A stretch of 64,000 nucleotides of DNA from Palaemon carinicauda (Eukaryota > Arthropoda > Malacostraca > Decapoda > Palaemonidae): contig NC_090751.1 in NCBI RefSeq assembly GCF_036898095.1, positions 85,850,942 to 85,914,941 on the forward strand, read 5' to 3'. The position numbers and the translations under genes are program-made. Shown one piece after another: positions 26,462-37,470 of this stretch. The notes under the pieces are model-generated. The model had not been told where the DNA came from and searched no databases. It was given only the letters and a program-made list of their open reading frames with translations. Position 1 is the stretch's first letter. Each line of letters begins with the position of its first letter.

Positions 26462-29400
26462 ATGCGTACATGCTCTGGAGTTGCCGGTCGTCCTTGTGGG
26501 ACTTTCATGTCGAACGTAACTACGGACCCGCACACCCTTTGCCCTCAATGTCGAGGCTGACGGTGTGACCAGGAGAACATGTGCCCTGAGTGCGGGGAGT
26601 GGTCTGCCTCCCAGTGGGAGAGGTTTGGCCGTCGGCGTAAGAAGTCCAGGAGAGACCGTTCTCCTTCGGGGTTAGCCTTGAAGGAGGAAGGTTCTCGGGA
26701 CTCTTCTCCCGCCGCCCAAACCTCCTCCGAAGCTTCCCCTCGTCCGTCTCCCAAGGAGAGTCGGCCGAGTGGTAGCGCAGGCCCTAGTTCTGTTTCCCGA
26801 CCTTGGGTGGGGGGAGAGGGCTTTGCCTCCCATAGTGAGGCAGTTCCCCCTCCTCCTCCGGGGGAGGTTATTGATAATGCCTTAACCAATGACGATCTTT
26901 TGCAGATTTGGTCGTCCCTGGAGCTTAAGGGCTTGCCCTCCAGGGTCGCCTTTATTGACCCTGTCTCGTTGGGGGCCGCTGTTAAGCAATCGCCGGCGGT
27001 AGCAGAGGTAGACCCTCTGTCTATTCTCGACATCGTGGTGACAGAGGCCTCCAACGTGGCTGGGCAATCCTCCGCAGGTGCTGTTGCGAATGATGGTGCT
27101 AAGGGCTCTCCTCCCCCTTCCGTACATCCTTCGAAGGGGGAAGTGAGTCCTTCGGTCTCTGCTGCTGCTCAGCTTCCTTCTGAGGGAAGTGCTTTGACGG
27201 AGACTCCCCTTCGGAGGACCGATGGTCCCGACGATCTTCCCCGAGGCCGCCTCCGCCGTAAGGCTCACCGTCCGCTACGCCGCAAGGGCCTTCCTTCCCC
27301 TTACAAGGGGGTTAAGAGGCGCCTTTTTGGGTCTTCTTCCTCCGAGGGGGACTCTCCTTGTCAGCCTTAACCTACAGTTCCGTCTTCCTTGGACCTCTCT
27401 GCTGACCATTCACCAACTCCTGTCAGATATTCGCATTCTGGAGAACACGTCACACGAGCAGTGCTAGCGCATAGGCGCTCTCCTGCTCGTCAGCGCTCTC
27501 CTGATCGTCAGCGATCTCCTGCTCGTCGGCGATCTCCTGCTTGCCGACGCTCACCTGCTCGTCGGCGATCTCCTGCTCGCCGACGCTCACCTGCTCGTCG
27601 GCGATCTCCTGATGTTCGCCCTCCTCGCCAGCGCTCTCCTGATGTTCGCTCTCCTGCTCATCAGCTCTCTTCTGAGCGTCAGCGCTCATTTGAGGACCAT
27701 CGCCCTGTGGTCTCTGACCATCGTACAGTTCCTGCTGAGCTTCCTGCTCACCATCTGTCTGATCCTGTGGCTACGCAACATCGTTCTGCGCGTGTCAAAA
27801 GCACATGTTCGCCAATGCGCCAACGATTTTCCAATTCCTGCTCGTGAACGCGCCGCGCCACCTGTCCTTTCACAGGACACGCGTCGACCTTCTGCTCGCC
27901 AGCGATCACCTACGCGCCAGCGATCACCTGCTCGCCAGCGCGCACAGGCGGTTTTGGTATCGCCTATTTACCAGCGTTCTCCCACGCATTAACGATCGCC
28001 TACGCGCCAGCGTTCACCTGCTCGTCAGCGCGCACAGGCGATTTTAGTATCGCCTATTCAACCGTATTCTACGCGTCAGCGATCACCTGTCTTCCGGCGA
28101 TCTCCAGACCGCCCGCATGTTACAGCCGGCGCGCCAACGTTCTCCAACGCTTCTGAAGGAACATGGTTCGCCAGCTACTAGCTTGCCATCGCGCGATCGC
28201 TCACCTGCGCATACTGCTCGCCATCAATGCCACAACGCGTCATCGCCAACCTGCGCGTCAGCGCTCACCAGCTCATCATCGATCACCTGTGGATCTACAT
28301 TGCCAGCGGTCTTCCTCACCCATGCGGCAGCGCGTTTCCTCGCCGTCGCGCCAACACTTGCGTTCGCCGCCGCGGACACGCGTTCATTCACCTGCCCACC
28401 CTCGCACCCACTCGCCTGCGCGCCCGCGCGATCGTTCGCCTGCGCGGCCGCGCGATCGTTCGCGCCCGCGCGATTGTTCGCCCGCGCGCCCGCGTGATCA
28501 TCCACCTGCGCACCTGCGCACCCGCGCGACCATTGTTCGCGGCGAATTCCGCAGCCGGTGGTAGCAGCAGGAACGCGTGTTCCTAGACGACGCTCAGGAT
28601 CGCCTCCACCCAAACACGGGTTGGTAGTGCAGGACGAGGAGAGGTTAGTACATCATTCTTCCCCACCTTCTTTTCAGGCAGGTACCGTGGTGTCCACTCC
28701 AAAGGATCGCCTGATCCCTTTCCCTTTAGCGAGGATTTCGGACTCTGTTTCCTTGGAGCAACAGACTTGGTTTGGTCCTCTGGCACGGGCGTTAGTGAGG
28801 GTTATGAAACCAGCACTCGCCGACCAGGGTAACAAACCAACGGCTGTCTCCTACGCTGAAGAGAAAGAGAGGAGTGGACTTTGTGGTGACTTCCCGCAGG
28901 GCGAAGTTGGTTCCCAAGAGGTCGGTCGCGAAGGTCCCTTCTCCTACCCGAGTGCTTTCTCCTTCTCCCGTGGACGAGGCCTTTCCGTCCTCAGGTGAGT
29001 CCAGTGGGGTGGTAGTCTTCACCTCGGCACCAAGGGGGGAGACTTCGCTTCATGCAGGAGAATCATCTCGTGAGGAAGGGGCCCCTCGAACCTCGTTGTT
29101 GGGATCCTGTATCCCTCCCAGGAGGGAATCCAAGGACTCCAAGACCGTCCCTAAATCCTCTGCAAGGATTCGTCAGGAACCCACGACTACCCGGGGGAAT
29201 GTCCACGTGTCACCCCAGGAAGAGATCCCTGGGGCAGGAGACTTAGCTGCCAGCCCGCAGGGGGGAGAACAGCAAGAATCCGAACATGCCTTCTGGCAGG
29301 TCCTAAGTCTGATAAGGCAATTTAACGGGCTTATGGATCCAGTCATCGCCCCCCCCGTGAAGGCAAAGACACGATCTTGGATGAATTGTTTGACGTTCGG

Positions 29401-30190
29401 AAGGCCCCTAAGACCAGTGCGGCTCTGCTCTGGTCTTGGGGTCTGAAGAGTGCCAGAGCTAGGGCCAACGCTCAGCTCGCACTTCTTGCCTCCTCCAGTC
29501 GTTCCACTGCTGGGAACAAGCTCATCCCTCCTCCCCGTCTTCAGCAGAGGAGGTATTTCGAGATCCTGGGTGAGCACAACCTTGCTCTTCCTCTCCATCA
29601 CTCTGTGGAGGAGCTGGCGAAGGGAGTTCCCCTTGAGAAGCTCTCTGCCCGGCAGGTGTCATTCTCGGCGGCAGAGATCCTTAGCCACGAGAAGGTCGCT
29701 AAGTGTGCCATGCAGGCCACTTCGTGGCTGGACTTTTGGCTAGGATCTCTGGGTATCCTATTGCGATCGGAGGACTTGTCCAAGGAGACCAATAGGAAGG
29801 CCCTGGAGACCTTCTTGCTCTCGGGCACCCGCTCCATCGAGTTTTTGGCGCACCAGGTTACTACCCTATGGGCCAACTCGGTGTTGAAGCGGCACGATGC
29901 TGTGTCCGAAAGATTCCATCCGAAGGTCCCCGCCGTAGATGTGTGTAGGCTCCGACATGCTTCCCTTCTGGGGGAGAACCTGTTTGAGCCTCAAGACATG
30001 GAGCGAACGGCTGAGAGGTGGAGGAAATCCAGCACGGACTCCCTCCTCCATAGGGCCCTTACAACTCGGCCCTATAAGCCTCCAGCCCCGCCACAACAGC
30101 AGCAACAGCCTCGTAAGGCTCCCAAGCAGGCACCGGCAGTTAAGAAGGTGGTGTCTAAGCCCCAGCCAAGGTCAAGATGGGCGGTAAGTC
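26462..30190 (+). pseudogene. DIRS-B ORF1 (gag-like)
   Basis: Start chosen at 26462 (MRTCSG..., aligned with copy D). The Cys module (PCGTFMS, DPHTLCPQCRG, MCPEC) is interrupted by TGA at 26558-26560. 26579-27370 is open and includes NDDLLQIWSSLELKG and VDPLSILDIVV, conserved in copy D (48541-48700), and ETPLRR. From 27440 to 28560 SP/R repeats dominate (RQRSP, RRRSPA, ARPRDRSP). The C-terminal block is split over frames: LIPFPLARISDS..QQTWFGPL, then ESEHAFWQVLSLIR, then from 29377 LLWSWGLKSARA, RRYFEIL and SLGILLRSEDLSKE. Its end is fused to the RT by indels. A presumed structural protein; broken. Confidence 0.8.
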
Positions 30191-33081
30191 CTCCAGGGCA
30201 GGCAAGACTCCTAGGGGTGGCGGTCGCAGCCGCAAGCCCTAGGGGTGGCAGTCCCCCTGCATGTCCACCTGTGGGGGGATGCCTTCAGCGTTGCGTCCGC
30301 AGGTGGCAGCAACACGGGGCCGATGCTTGGACGGTCACAGTGATCGGCCAAGGCTATCGCGTCCCGTTCACAACATCTCAACCTCCCCTGACAGCGAATC
30401 CAGTGTCGTTGAGCTCCTATACCACGGGATCGGCAAGGGGGCTGGCCCTTCAGGCCGAAGTCGAGACCATGCTCGAGAAGGGTGCTCTCCAGGAGGTCGT
30501 GGACGGCTCCCCAGGCTTCTTCAGTCGACTCTTTCTTGTAGAGAAGGCTACTGGAGGCTGGAGACCCGTCATCGATCTCTCAGCTCTGAACAGGTTTGTC
30601 AAGCAAACCCGGTTCAGCATGGAGACAGCAGACACGGTCAGACTTGCGGTGAGACCACAAGACTTCATATGCACACTGGATCTAAAGGACGCGTACTTCC
30701 AGATCCCAATCCATCTGTCTTCCAGGAAGTACCTGAGATTTTGCCTAGACAACAAGATCTACCAGTTTAAGGTGCTGTGTTTCGGTCTCTCCACAGCTCC
30801 TCAGGTGTTCACCAGAGTGTTCACCCTGATTTCATCTTGGGCGCACAGGAACGGCATTCGTCTTCTTCGTTATCTGGACGATTGGCTGATCCTAGCAGAC
30901 TCGGAGTCGACCCTTCTTCGGCACCGAGACAGGCTTCTGGATCTTTGCCAGGATCTGGGGATCGTGGTAAACCTCGAGAAGTCCTCTCTGCAGCCGTCCC
31001 AACGACTGGTTTATCTAGGCATTCTAATAGACACCAATCTCCACAAAGCCTCTCCATCAGACGACTGGATAGCAAGACTGAGGAGGGTGGCAGAACCCTT
31101 CCTCAGGCGAGAAGAACTCCCTGCCCAATCGTGGTTGCGTCTCTTAGGTCACCTATCCTCCCTGGCCCGTCTGGTTCCAAACAGCCGCCTCAGGATGAGA
31201 TCCCTTCAATGGCGGCTCAAGTCCCGGTGGAATCAAGGATCCGATTCCCCGGACATTCTGATCCCAATGGGGTCTCTGGAACAGTTGGACTTGCGGTGGT
31301 GGCTGGTCGACGAGAACCTGCGGAAGGGAGTAAGTCTTCTCGTCCTCCCCCCCGGAATTGACTCTGTTTTCGGACGCGTCAAAAGAAGGGTGGGGGGCGC
31401 ATGTTCTGAACCGGAGGGCCTCAGGCCTTTGGTCAGAATCAGAAAAGTGCCTACACATCAACCTGCTAGAATTGAAGGCCGTCTTTCTAGCTCTTCAGCA
31501 GTTCCAACGGTCCCTGGCGGGTCATTCCGTGGTGGTGATGAGCGACAACACCACAGTAGTGGCTTATATCAACAAGCAGGGAGGCACTTTTTCGCAACAG
31601 CAATCCCATCTTGCAGTAGAGACTCTGAGGTGGACCGAAACCCACTCGATAACACTATCAGCTCGCTTCATTCCTGGCAAGAGGAATGTGCTCGCCGACA
31701 GTCTGAGCAGGGCCTCGTAGATAGTGAGTACCGAGTGGTCTTTGTATCCTCAGATAGCCAACAAAGTCCTGACTTTGTGGGGTTCCCCAACTGTGGACTT
31801 GTTCGCGACAGTCTTGAACTTCAAGCTGCCCCTGTACTGCTCCCCAGTCCTGGACCCCAAGGCACTCTGGCAAGATGCTTTCCAGCAACGGTGGGACAAC
31901 ATCGACGTGTACGCCTTCCCACCGTTCTGTCTGATGAGAAGGGTGCTCAACAGGACCAGACTATCGGTCAACTGTTCGGTGACTCTGGTAGCTCCGTTAT
32001 GGCATCATGCGGAATGGTTTCCGGACCTTCTGCAGCTCCTGACGGAACTCCCGAGGGAGCTTCCTCCACAACACGAGCTTCTCAGACAACCCCACTCCGG
32101 CGTCCCTCACAGGGCCGTAGCCTCGCTTCGGCTTCACGCCTGGAGACTATCCAGCGTCTCCTCACGGAGAGAGGCTTTTCGCAACAGGTTGCGGAGAGAA
32201 TGTCTCGGCACCTGCGAAGGTCCTCTGAGGGAGTCTACCATGCAAAGTGGAGAGTCTTTTGTGGTTGGTGTCGTGGAAGGGGAATCTCTCCCCTCGATGC
32301 CACTATTCCAGCAATAGCGGACTTCCTCTTATATCTGCGAGAAGAAATGCGCCTTTCTGTCTCGGCAGTGAAAGGCTATCGCTCAGCCTTAAGCTTGGCC
32401 TTCAGATTGAAGGGCGTGGATATTTCTTCATCGCTAGAACTCTCTTTACTCATACGTAGCTATGAGCTTACCTGCCCCCAGTCGGAAGTGAGACCCCCTC
32501 CTTGGAACGTGGTTCGAGTCCTCAGGTCTCTTAAGAGACCTCCCTTCGAGCCATTACGCCAGGCCTCCGATCGCCACCTGTCTTGGAAGACGGCTTTCCT
32601 ACTCGCCTTGGCTTCGGCCAAGCGGGTTAGTGAACTTCAGGGTCTCTCGTACGACATTGCCCATTCAAGGGGATGGGGGGAGGTAACGTTCAGGTTCGTC
32701 CCTGAGTTTGTTGCCAAGACTCAGAATCCTGGAGTGCCGGATCCTCGGTTCGACTCTTTCAGGATCGCGAGTCTCCGTTCTGTAACAAGCGACCCAGACC
32801 AGCTGCTACTATGTCCAGTGAGGTGTCTGAGGCACTACTTGAAGAGAACGGCTGCAGTCCGTCCTCAAGTGCGAGCTTTGTTTGTGAGCACAGGCAGGAC
32901 TAAGAGGAGGGTCACCAGGAACACCATCTCAGCTTGGATTCGAAGGGTTATCCACCATGCCCTGAATCCTGACCCTCCTCCGTCACGTTGCCCTTGGGCC
33001 CACGATGTCAGGGGTATTGCTATATCCCTTGCCTTCAAGAGAAACTTCTCTATGACGCAGGTACTTCAAGCTGGGGTCTGA
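29377..33081 (+). pseudogene. DIRS-B long frame: ORF1 C-terminus + RT + (out-of-frame) + recombinase
   Basis: This 1234-codon frame is the longest in the window but is not a natural protein. Codons 1-270 are ORF1 C-terminus. Codons from about 290 to 655 are DIRS reverse transcriptase (GFFSRLFLVEKATGGWRPVI, TLDLKDAYFQIPI, VLCFGLSTAPQVF, catalytic YLDD at 30871-30882, VYLGILID, RLLGHLSSLARLVP). About codons 657-870 are an out-of-frame reading of the RNase H/methyltransferase region, caused by a 7-C run at 31347-31353 that is one base longer than the equivalent in copy D. The rest is tyrosine recombinase, stopped by TGA at 33079-33081. Confidence 0.88.
31354..32317 (+). pseudogene. DIRS-B RNase H and methyltransferase-like region
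   Basis: Frame 31358-31720 is RNase H with catalytic positions visible: LFSDASKEGWGAH (D), LLELKAVFLAL (E) and VMSDNTTVVAYINKQ (D), ending RNVLADSLSR. A TAG at 31718-31720 separates it from 31724-32317, the region known in DIRS1 elements as the DNA N6-adenine methyltransferase-like (MT) domain: TVDLFATVLNFKLPLYCS, DAFQQRWDNIDVYAFPPF (a PPF box where Dam-type enzymes have D/N-PP-Y/F) and WFPDLLQLL. It belongs to the RT ORF before the one-base insertion. RNase H would remove template RNA; the role of MT is unknown. Confidence 0.8.
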
Positions 33082-33186
33082 AAGCGTCAAACGACCTTCA
33101 CAGCCCACTACCTGCAAGACGTGACCCACAGGAGCCTCGATACGTTTTCTATCGGCCCTGTGGTGGCTGCACAACAGCTGGTCTAA
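31999..33186 (+). pseudogene. DIRS-B tyrosine recombinase
   Basis: Likely start ATG at 31999, because M-A/V-S-R/C-x-x-V is conserved at this place in all four copies, overlapping the MT region in another frame. Core: KWRVFCGWCRGRGISPLD (N-terminal SAM-like fold), LREEMRLSVSAVKGYRSAL, ASAKRVSELQ (catalytic Arg 1, 32623-32625) and WAHDVRGIAISLAF (His-x-x-Arg 2). TGG is changed to TGA at 33079-33081. Downstream the frame still encodes TTFTAHYLQDVT with the active-site Tyr and reaches the ancestral TAA at 33184-33186. The enzyme would integrate the circular cDNA; this copy is truncated before its nucleophile. Confidence 0.85.
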
Positions 33187-33654
33187 CCTCAGGCTCCTTT
33201 TTGGACAAGTAGCAGTAGGTTGAGGGCGTTGTTACCTGGTCTTAGTCTGCGTGAATGAAAGAGTATGTCTGACCCTTACTTCTTTCTTCATTCTCCCCTC
33301 TCTTGGGGAAGCAGCATCCTGGTCCTCGCATAGCTGACCTCGACCTCTGCAGGTAACCCATGCTTCTTTGTGCTCCTAGTATTAAGCTTAATACTGTTGC
33401 GTCTCCCATACCCTGACGAGGTGGTATTAGGAATGTCCTATTCTAGAATTCCTATCTGAAGGTCTCAAGGTCAACTTCATAGGACGAGTCACACTCTCCT
33501 CCTCACACTGCTTATGTAGGCCACTCGTTCCTAGCGATGCTAGGAACTTGTTAGGTACAGGGGCTCCCTCTCTTTAGTGCTGCTCACTCATGGATCGAGC
33601 CCCCGGGCAAGCCGAAGTCAGTAAGGCTGGGGACTTTCCACCCTTCCTAAGGGG
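33187..33654 (+). other. DIRS-B 3' untranslated region
   Basis: Sequence conserved after the recombinase stop in copies A (41150-41635), B, D (55513-55985) and F (minus, 56655-57132), including GTCTGxGTGAATGAAA, CTCTTGG..AGCATCCTGG and CATACCCTGACGAGGTGxTA. It has no reading frame and links the recombinase ORF to the internal complementary region. Confidence 0.75.
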
Positions 33655-33662
33655 TAAGTCAC

Positions 33663-33764
33663 CCAATGTAAATAGCGTGGTTTATATTTCGGTTACGGAA
33701 AAAATGACAAATTCGAAGATAATTTGTATTTTTCCTAACCATACAAACCTTAGCCATTTACACA
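33663..33764 (+). promoter_or_regulatory. DIRS-B internal complementary region (ICR)
   Basis: Bases 33663-33702 are the complement of the element's left end (TAAATAGCGTGG...GGTTACGGAA) and 33703-33764 the complement of its right end (AAATGACAAATTCGAAGATA...). The two termini are thus represented side by side. In the DIRS replication model this templates the junction that closes the single-stranded circle. Matching ICRs occur in copies A, D and F. Confidence 0.85.
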
Positions 33765-33799
33765 TATGTGCCCGCCATCCCTGACCCCCAAGTCAAGTC

Positions 33800-34014
33800 C
33801 TACCTCTAAGTGAAGTGAAGCAAGTCACCGGTGTGTGGAGGGGGGAGGGGTAGCAAGCTACCCTTCCCCCACCCCCCGCTAACTAGCGCGGGGGTAATTA
33901 ACCCTCGTTAAAACTATTGGCCCGTCATTTCAGCTGCGCCAAAAGGTAAACCCAATGTAAATAGCTAAGGTTTGTATGGTTAGGAAAAATACAAATTATC
34001 TTCGAATTTGTCAT
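33800..34014 (+). repeat. DIRS-B right terminal repeat
   Basis: Reverse complement of 26159-26370 for most of its length (GGTAGCAAGCTACC hairpin at about 33849-33862, GCTAACTAGCGC, CCCTCGTTAA). It then diverges at the extreme end into TTTGTATGGTTAGGAAAAAT and AATTTGTCATT. The terminal about 50 bp are right-end specific and are complemented by the second half of the ICR. Confidence 0.85.
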
Positions 34015-35453
34015 TTTTCCTTTGTTTTTTATAAAGACAGCAGATTTCTTAGCTCCAATGTTATCTGTTATTTTGCGCAAGTCAGCAAGAAGAGGAGCTT
34101 TTAGCACTTTTTGGAGAATTGGTAATGTTACTCCTCTATGTAAATGTGTTTGTGGTAGCTCAAGTCTCACTGATTACCGCCCAATTTCCATAACTCCCAT
34201 ATTATCTAAAGTTTTTGAACGTCTTCTGGCAAAACGTCTTAATAGGTTTGCTGAAGGTAATCATCTATTCCCTAGTTTGCAATTTGGTTTACGTAAAGGC
34301 CTTGGAGCATGTGATGCCCTTCTTACAATCTCCAATGCTGTACAGAAATCCCTTGATTGTGGTCAGGAAGTTCGTATGATTGGCCTTGATTTTAGTGCTG
34401 CGTTTGACCGTGTTAATCATGAAGCCCTTGTTTTCAAACTCAAACAGTTGGGAGTGGGTGAGTCGTTTCTTAAGCATTATTATTGACTTTTTAAGTAATA
34501 GATCTCAAAGAGTTGTTGATGATGGGCACCATAGTGATTATAGGAATATGATATCTGGTGTTCCACAGGGTAGTGTTCTTGGCCATTACTTTTCATAATA
34601 TATACACATGACATGTGGTTTGGCCTAGAAAACAAGCTTGTTGCTTATGGAGATGATGCTACTCTCTTTGCATCAATTCCATCCCCTGAATGTAGATCTG
34701 GGGTTGGTGAATCCCTTAATAAAGATTTAGCTAAGATTAGTGCATGGTGCAAATTATGGGGTATGAAGTTGAATCCTAACAAAACTCAAAGTATGATTGT
34801 AAGTATGTCAACGACAGGGGGTCCTCAACATCCGGATCTCAGTATTGATAATGTTTCTTTAAATTTGTATGACTTTTAAAATTTTAGGTATGATTCTCAA
34901 CAGCAAATTTACTTTTGAGAAACACATTAGGTATGTGTCTTCTTCAATTGCACAAAAAATTGGCTTATTGAGAAAGTCTTACAAGATTTTATGTGATGAA
35001 TCTATTCTGAAGAAGTGTTTTAATTCTTTCATTCTACCTTGTTTTGAGTATTGTTCTCTTGTATACTGTTCAGCTGCTGATTCTCATCTTAATTTTTTGG
35101 ACAGAAACTTACAGTGTATTAAATTTCTTATTCCTGATCTAGTTATTAATCTTTGGCACCTTCGTTCAATTAGTTCATCATGCATGTTGCTTAAGATTTT
35201 TCATAACTCTGACCATCCTTTACATTCAGATCTCCCTGGACAATTCTATCCTGTTTGTAATACTAGGCAGGCAGTTAATTCTAATAGCCAGGCCTTCTCC
35301 ATCACGAGGCTCAATACTACACAGTACTTTAGAAGTTTTATTCCAGCTGTTACCAAGTTGTGGAATGATCTTCCTAATTGGGTAGTTGAATCAGTAGAAC
35401 TTCAAAAGTTCAAAGTTGGACCAAATGATTTTATGTTGACCAGGCTGACATGA
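34015..35453 (+). pseudogene. CR1-like LINE ORF2: reverse transcriptase and C-terminus
   Basis: 34022-34486: FFIKTADFLAPMLS, LTDYRPISITPILSKVFERL, FGLRKGLGACDALLTI and IGLDFSAAFDRVNHEAL (catalytic A box). After a frameshift: DFLSNRSQRVV, ISGVPQGSVLG. 34613-34879: VAYGDDATLF, so the catalytic YADD of the sister copy at 15026 is YGDD here, then WGMKLNPNKTQS. 34869-35453: LGMILNSKFTFEKHI through FIPAVTKLWNDLPN to TGA at 35451-35453. At least three frameshifts; non-functional. Confidence 0.88.
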
Positions 35454-35696
35454 GGTTTTATTGTTTATATATGACATATCTCTTTTTGACGTTGTTAATA
35501 GTTTATATAGGACATATCTGTTTTGACGCTGTTACTATGTTTAGAATGATGTATTGTTAATTTATTCTCATCATTTATTTATTTCCTTATTTCCTTTCCT
35601 CACTAGGCTATTTTTCACCATTGGAGCCCTTGGGTTTATAGCATCTTGCTTTTTCAACTATGGTTTAGCTTGGCTAGTAATATTAATAATAATAAT

Positions 35697-36345
35697 TAGC
35701 TCTTCCTCTTCACCACTCGTTGGAAGAGCTTATCAGGGAAGTCCCTCTTGAGAGACTCTCCAACCAGCAGGTATCATTTTCGGCAACCAAGATCCCTAAC
35801 CAGGAGAAAGTTGCGAAGTGCGCCATGCAATTCGATATCTGATTGGGAACCTTAGGTATCCTGATACGTTCTGAGGATTTCTCCAAAGAACGTACCAGGA
35901 AAGCTATGGAGACCTTTCTTCTCTCAGGTACTCGCACGATCGAGTCTCTGGCCCACTAAGTCTCGAACTTGTAGGCAAATACCATTCTGAAACGTCGGGA
36001 TGCAGTAGCTGAGAGGTTCCATCAGAATGTCCCTAGCACCGAGATCATTAGGCTCAGACATTCCTCTCTAGAGGGATCCATCTTGTTTGAGCCTAAGGAT
36101 GTGGAACATGCCGCTGAGAGGTGGAGGAAGTCTCATCAAGACTCCCTTCTTCATAGGGCTTTAACATCTAAGCCCTATAAGTCTCCAGCACCACAGTAGT
36201 CCTGTCCAGTCAAGACCGCTAAAACGATGACAACAGCGAATACCGTTGTGTCTAAGCCCTTTCCTGTCAAAGAAAGGAAAGGCAAAAAGTCCTCCAGGGG
36301 AGGCAAGAATCCTAGAGGGAGCAGCCGAGGCCGTAAACGCTAGAA
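35697..36345 (+). pseudogene. DIRS-A ORF1 C-terminus (right of LINE)
   Basis: Resumes LPLHHSLEELIREVPLE, then FSATKIPNQEKVAKCAMQ, GTLGILIRSEDFSKE, VEHAAERWRKSHQDSLLHRA and a Lys/Arg-rich end (KGKKSSRGG). Several stops occur. The Lys/Arg-rich C-terminus is shared with copies B, C and D and is probably nucleic-acid binding. Confidence 0.75.
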
Positions 36346-36359
36346 TAGGCAGTCCCCCT

Positions 36360-37470
36360 GCATGTCCACCAGTGGGGGGATGCCTACAAAGTTGCTCAAA
36401 CAGGTGGCAGCAACTCTGGGCCGATTCCTGGACAATCTCCGTGATCAGTCTAGGATATCGCGTCCCATTCATAACATCTCTACCTCCCCTGACGACGAAT
36501 CCAGTGTCATTGAGCTCCCTTGCCATGGGATCGGCAAGGGGGCAAACCCTTCGGGCAGAAGTCCAGACCCTGTTGAAGAAGGGCGCTCTCCAAGAGGTCC
36601 TCGACGAATCTCCAGGCTTCTTCAGTCGACTCTTTCTTGTAAAGAAGGCGTCTGGAGGCTCTAGACCAGTCATCGACCTCTAAGCTCTGAACAGGTTTGT
36701 CAAACAAACTCCGTTCAGCATGGAGACGGCGGACACGGTCAGACTAGCAGTAAGACCGCAAGACTTCATGTGTACACTGGACCTAAAGGACGCGTACTTC
36801 CAGATCCCAGTCCATCCGTCCTCAAGGAAGTACTTAAGATTCAGCATAGATGACAGAAAGTACCAGTTCAAGGTGCTGTGCTTCGGTCTCTCCACAGCAC
36901 CACAAGTCTTCACCAGAGTGTTCACCCTAGTATCATCTTGGGCACACAGGATTGGCATCCGTCTCCTCCGTTATCTGGACGACGGTTAATCCTAGCAGAC
37001 TCGGTGTCATCCCTTCTTCAACACCGAGACAAACTTGTGAGACTTTGCCAGGTTCTGGGGATCATGGTAAATCTCGAGAAGTCCTCACTGCTTCCCACTC
37101 AAAGTCTGGTATACCTAGGCATGATTATAGACACCAATCTCCCCAAAGCCTTCCCATCAGACGACAGGATAGCAAGGCTGAGGAAGGTCGCAAGGCCTTT
37201 TCTCAGACGAGAAGAACTTCCAGCCCAATCGTGGTTACGTCTCCTCGGTCACCTTTTATTGCTGGCTCGTCTAGTTCCCAACGGTCGCCTCAGGATGAGA
37301 TCCCTTCAGTGGCGACTCAAGTCCCGGTGGAATCAAGGTTACGATTCCCCATGGGACCTGTGGAACTGACGGATCTCCAGTGGTGGGTGGCAGACGAGAA
37401 CCTACGAAAAGGAGTGGATCTTTTCGTCCTCCTCCCGGATTTGATGCTGTTTTCGGACACTTAAAAAAAA
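36360..37470 (+). pseudogene. DIRS-A reverse transcriptase
   Basis: RT motifs GYRVPF, GFFSRLFLVKKASGGSRPVI, then TAA at 36681-36683 in place of Ser, FSMETADTVRLAVRP, TLDLKDAYFQIPVHP, VLCFGLSTAPQVF and catalytic YLDD (36972-36983). A small deletion follows immediately after and shifts the frame (36989). LILADSVSSLL, VYLGMIIDTNLPK and LLGHLLLLARLVP continue in another frame. Confidence 0.82.

Larger units (their letters stand above)
26159..34014 (+). mobile_element. DIRS1-type retrotransposon copy B, complete length
   Basis: About 7.86 kb from GTTCCGTAACC (26159) to AATTTGTCATT (34014), inserted in the CR1 linker. LINE sequence continues directly across (AAATAGCATT | TTTCCTTTG) without a target-site duplication, as expected for tyrosine-recombinase integration. 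All DIRS1 modules are present in order. It is damaged by a stop at ORF1 codon 33, several ORF1 frameshifts, a one-base C insertion between RT and RNase H, and a stop just before the recombinase active-site tyrosine. It is the least decayed member of its family here. Confidence 0.9.
24886..35696 (+). mobile_element. CR1-like LINE inserted in DIRS-A and split by DIRS-B
   Basis: Own segments are 24886-26158 (endonuclease and linker) and 34015-35696 (RT, C-terminus, 3' UTR, (AAT)n tail). It is 5' truncated within the endonuclease. On both sides DIRS-A ORF1 sequence continues: RRYFEIL before, LPLHHSLEELI after. The 3' tail motif (CTTATAGCATCTTGC ... AACTATGG) is followed by a short degraded AAT run at about 35680-35696. 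Confidence 0.85.

Noticed and set aside
29377..33081. A natural RT-recombinase polyprotein of 1234 residues
   Set aside because: RNase H lies in another frame after a C7 run one base longer than in copy D, and the frame stops before the recombinase tyrosine. It is a frameshift product.
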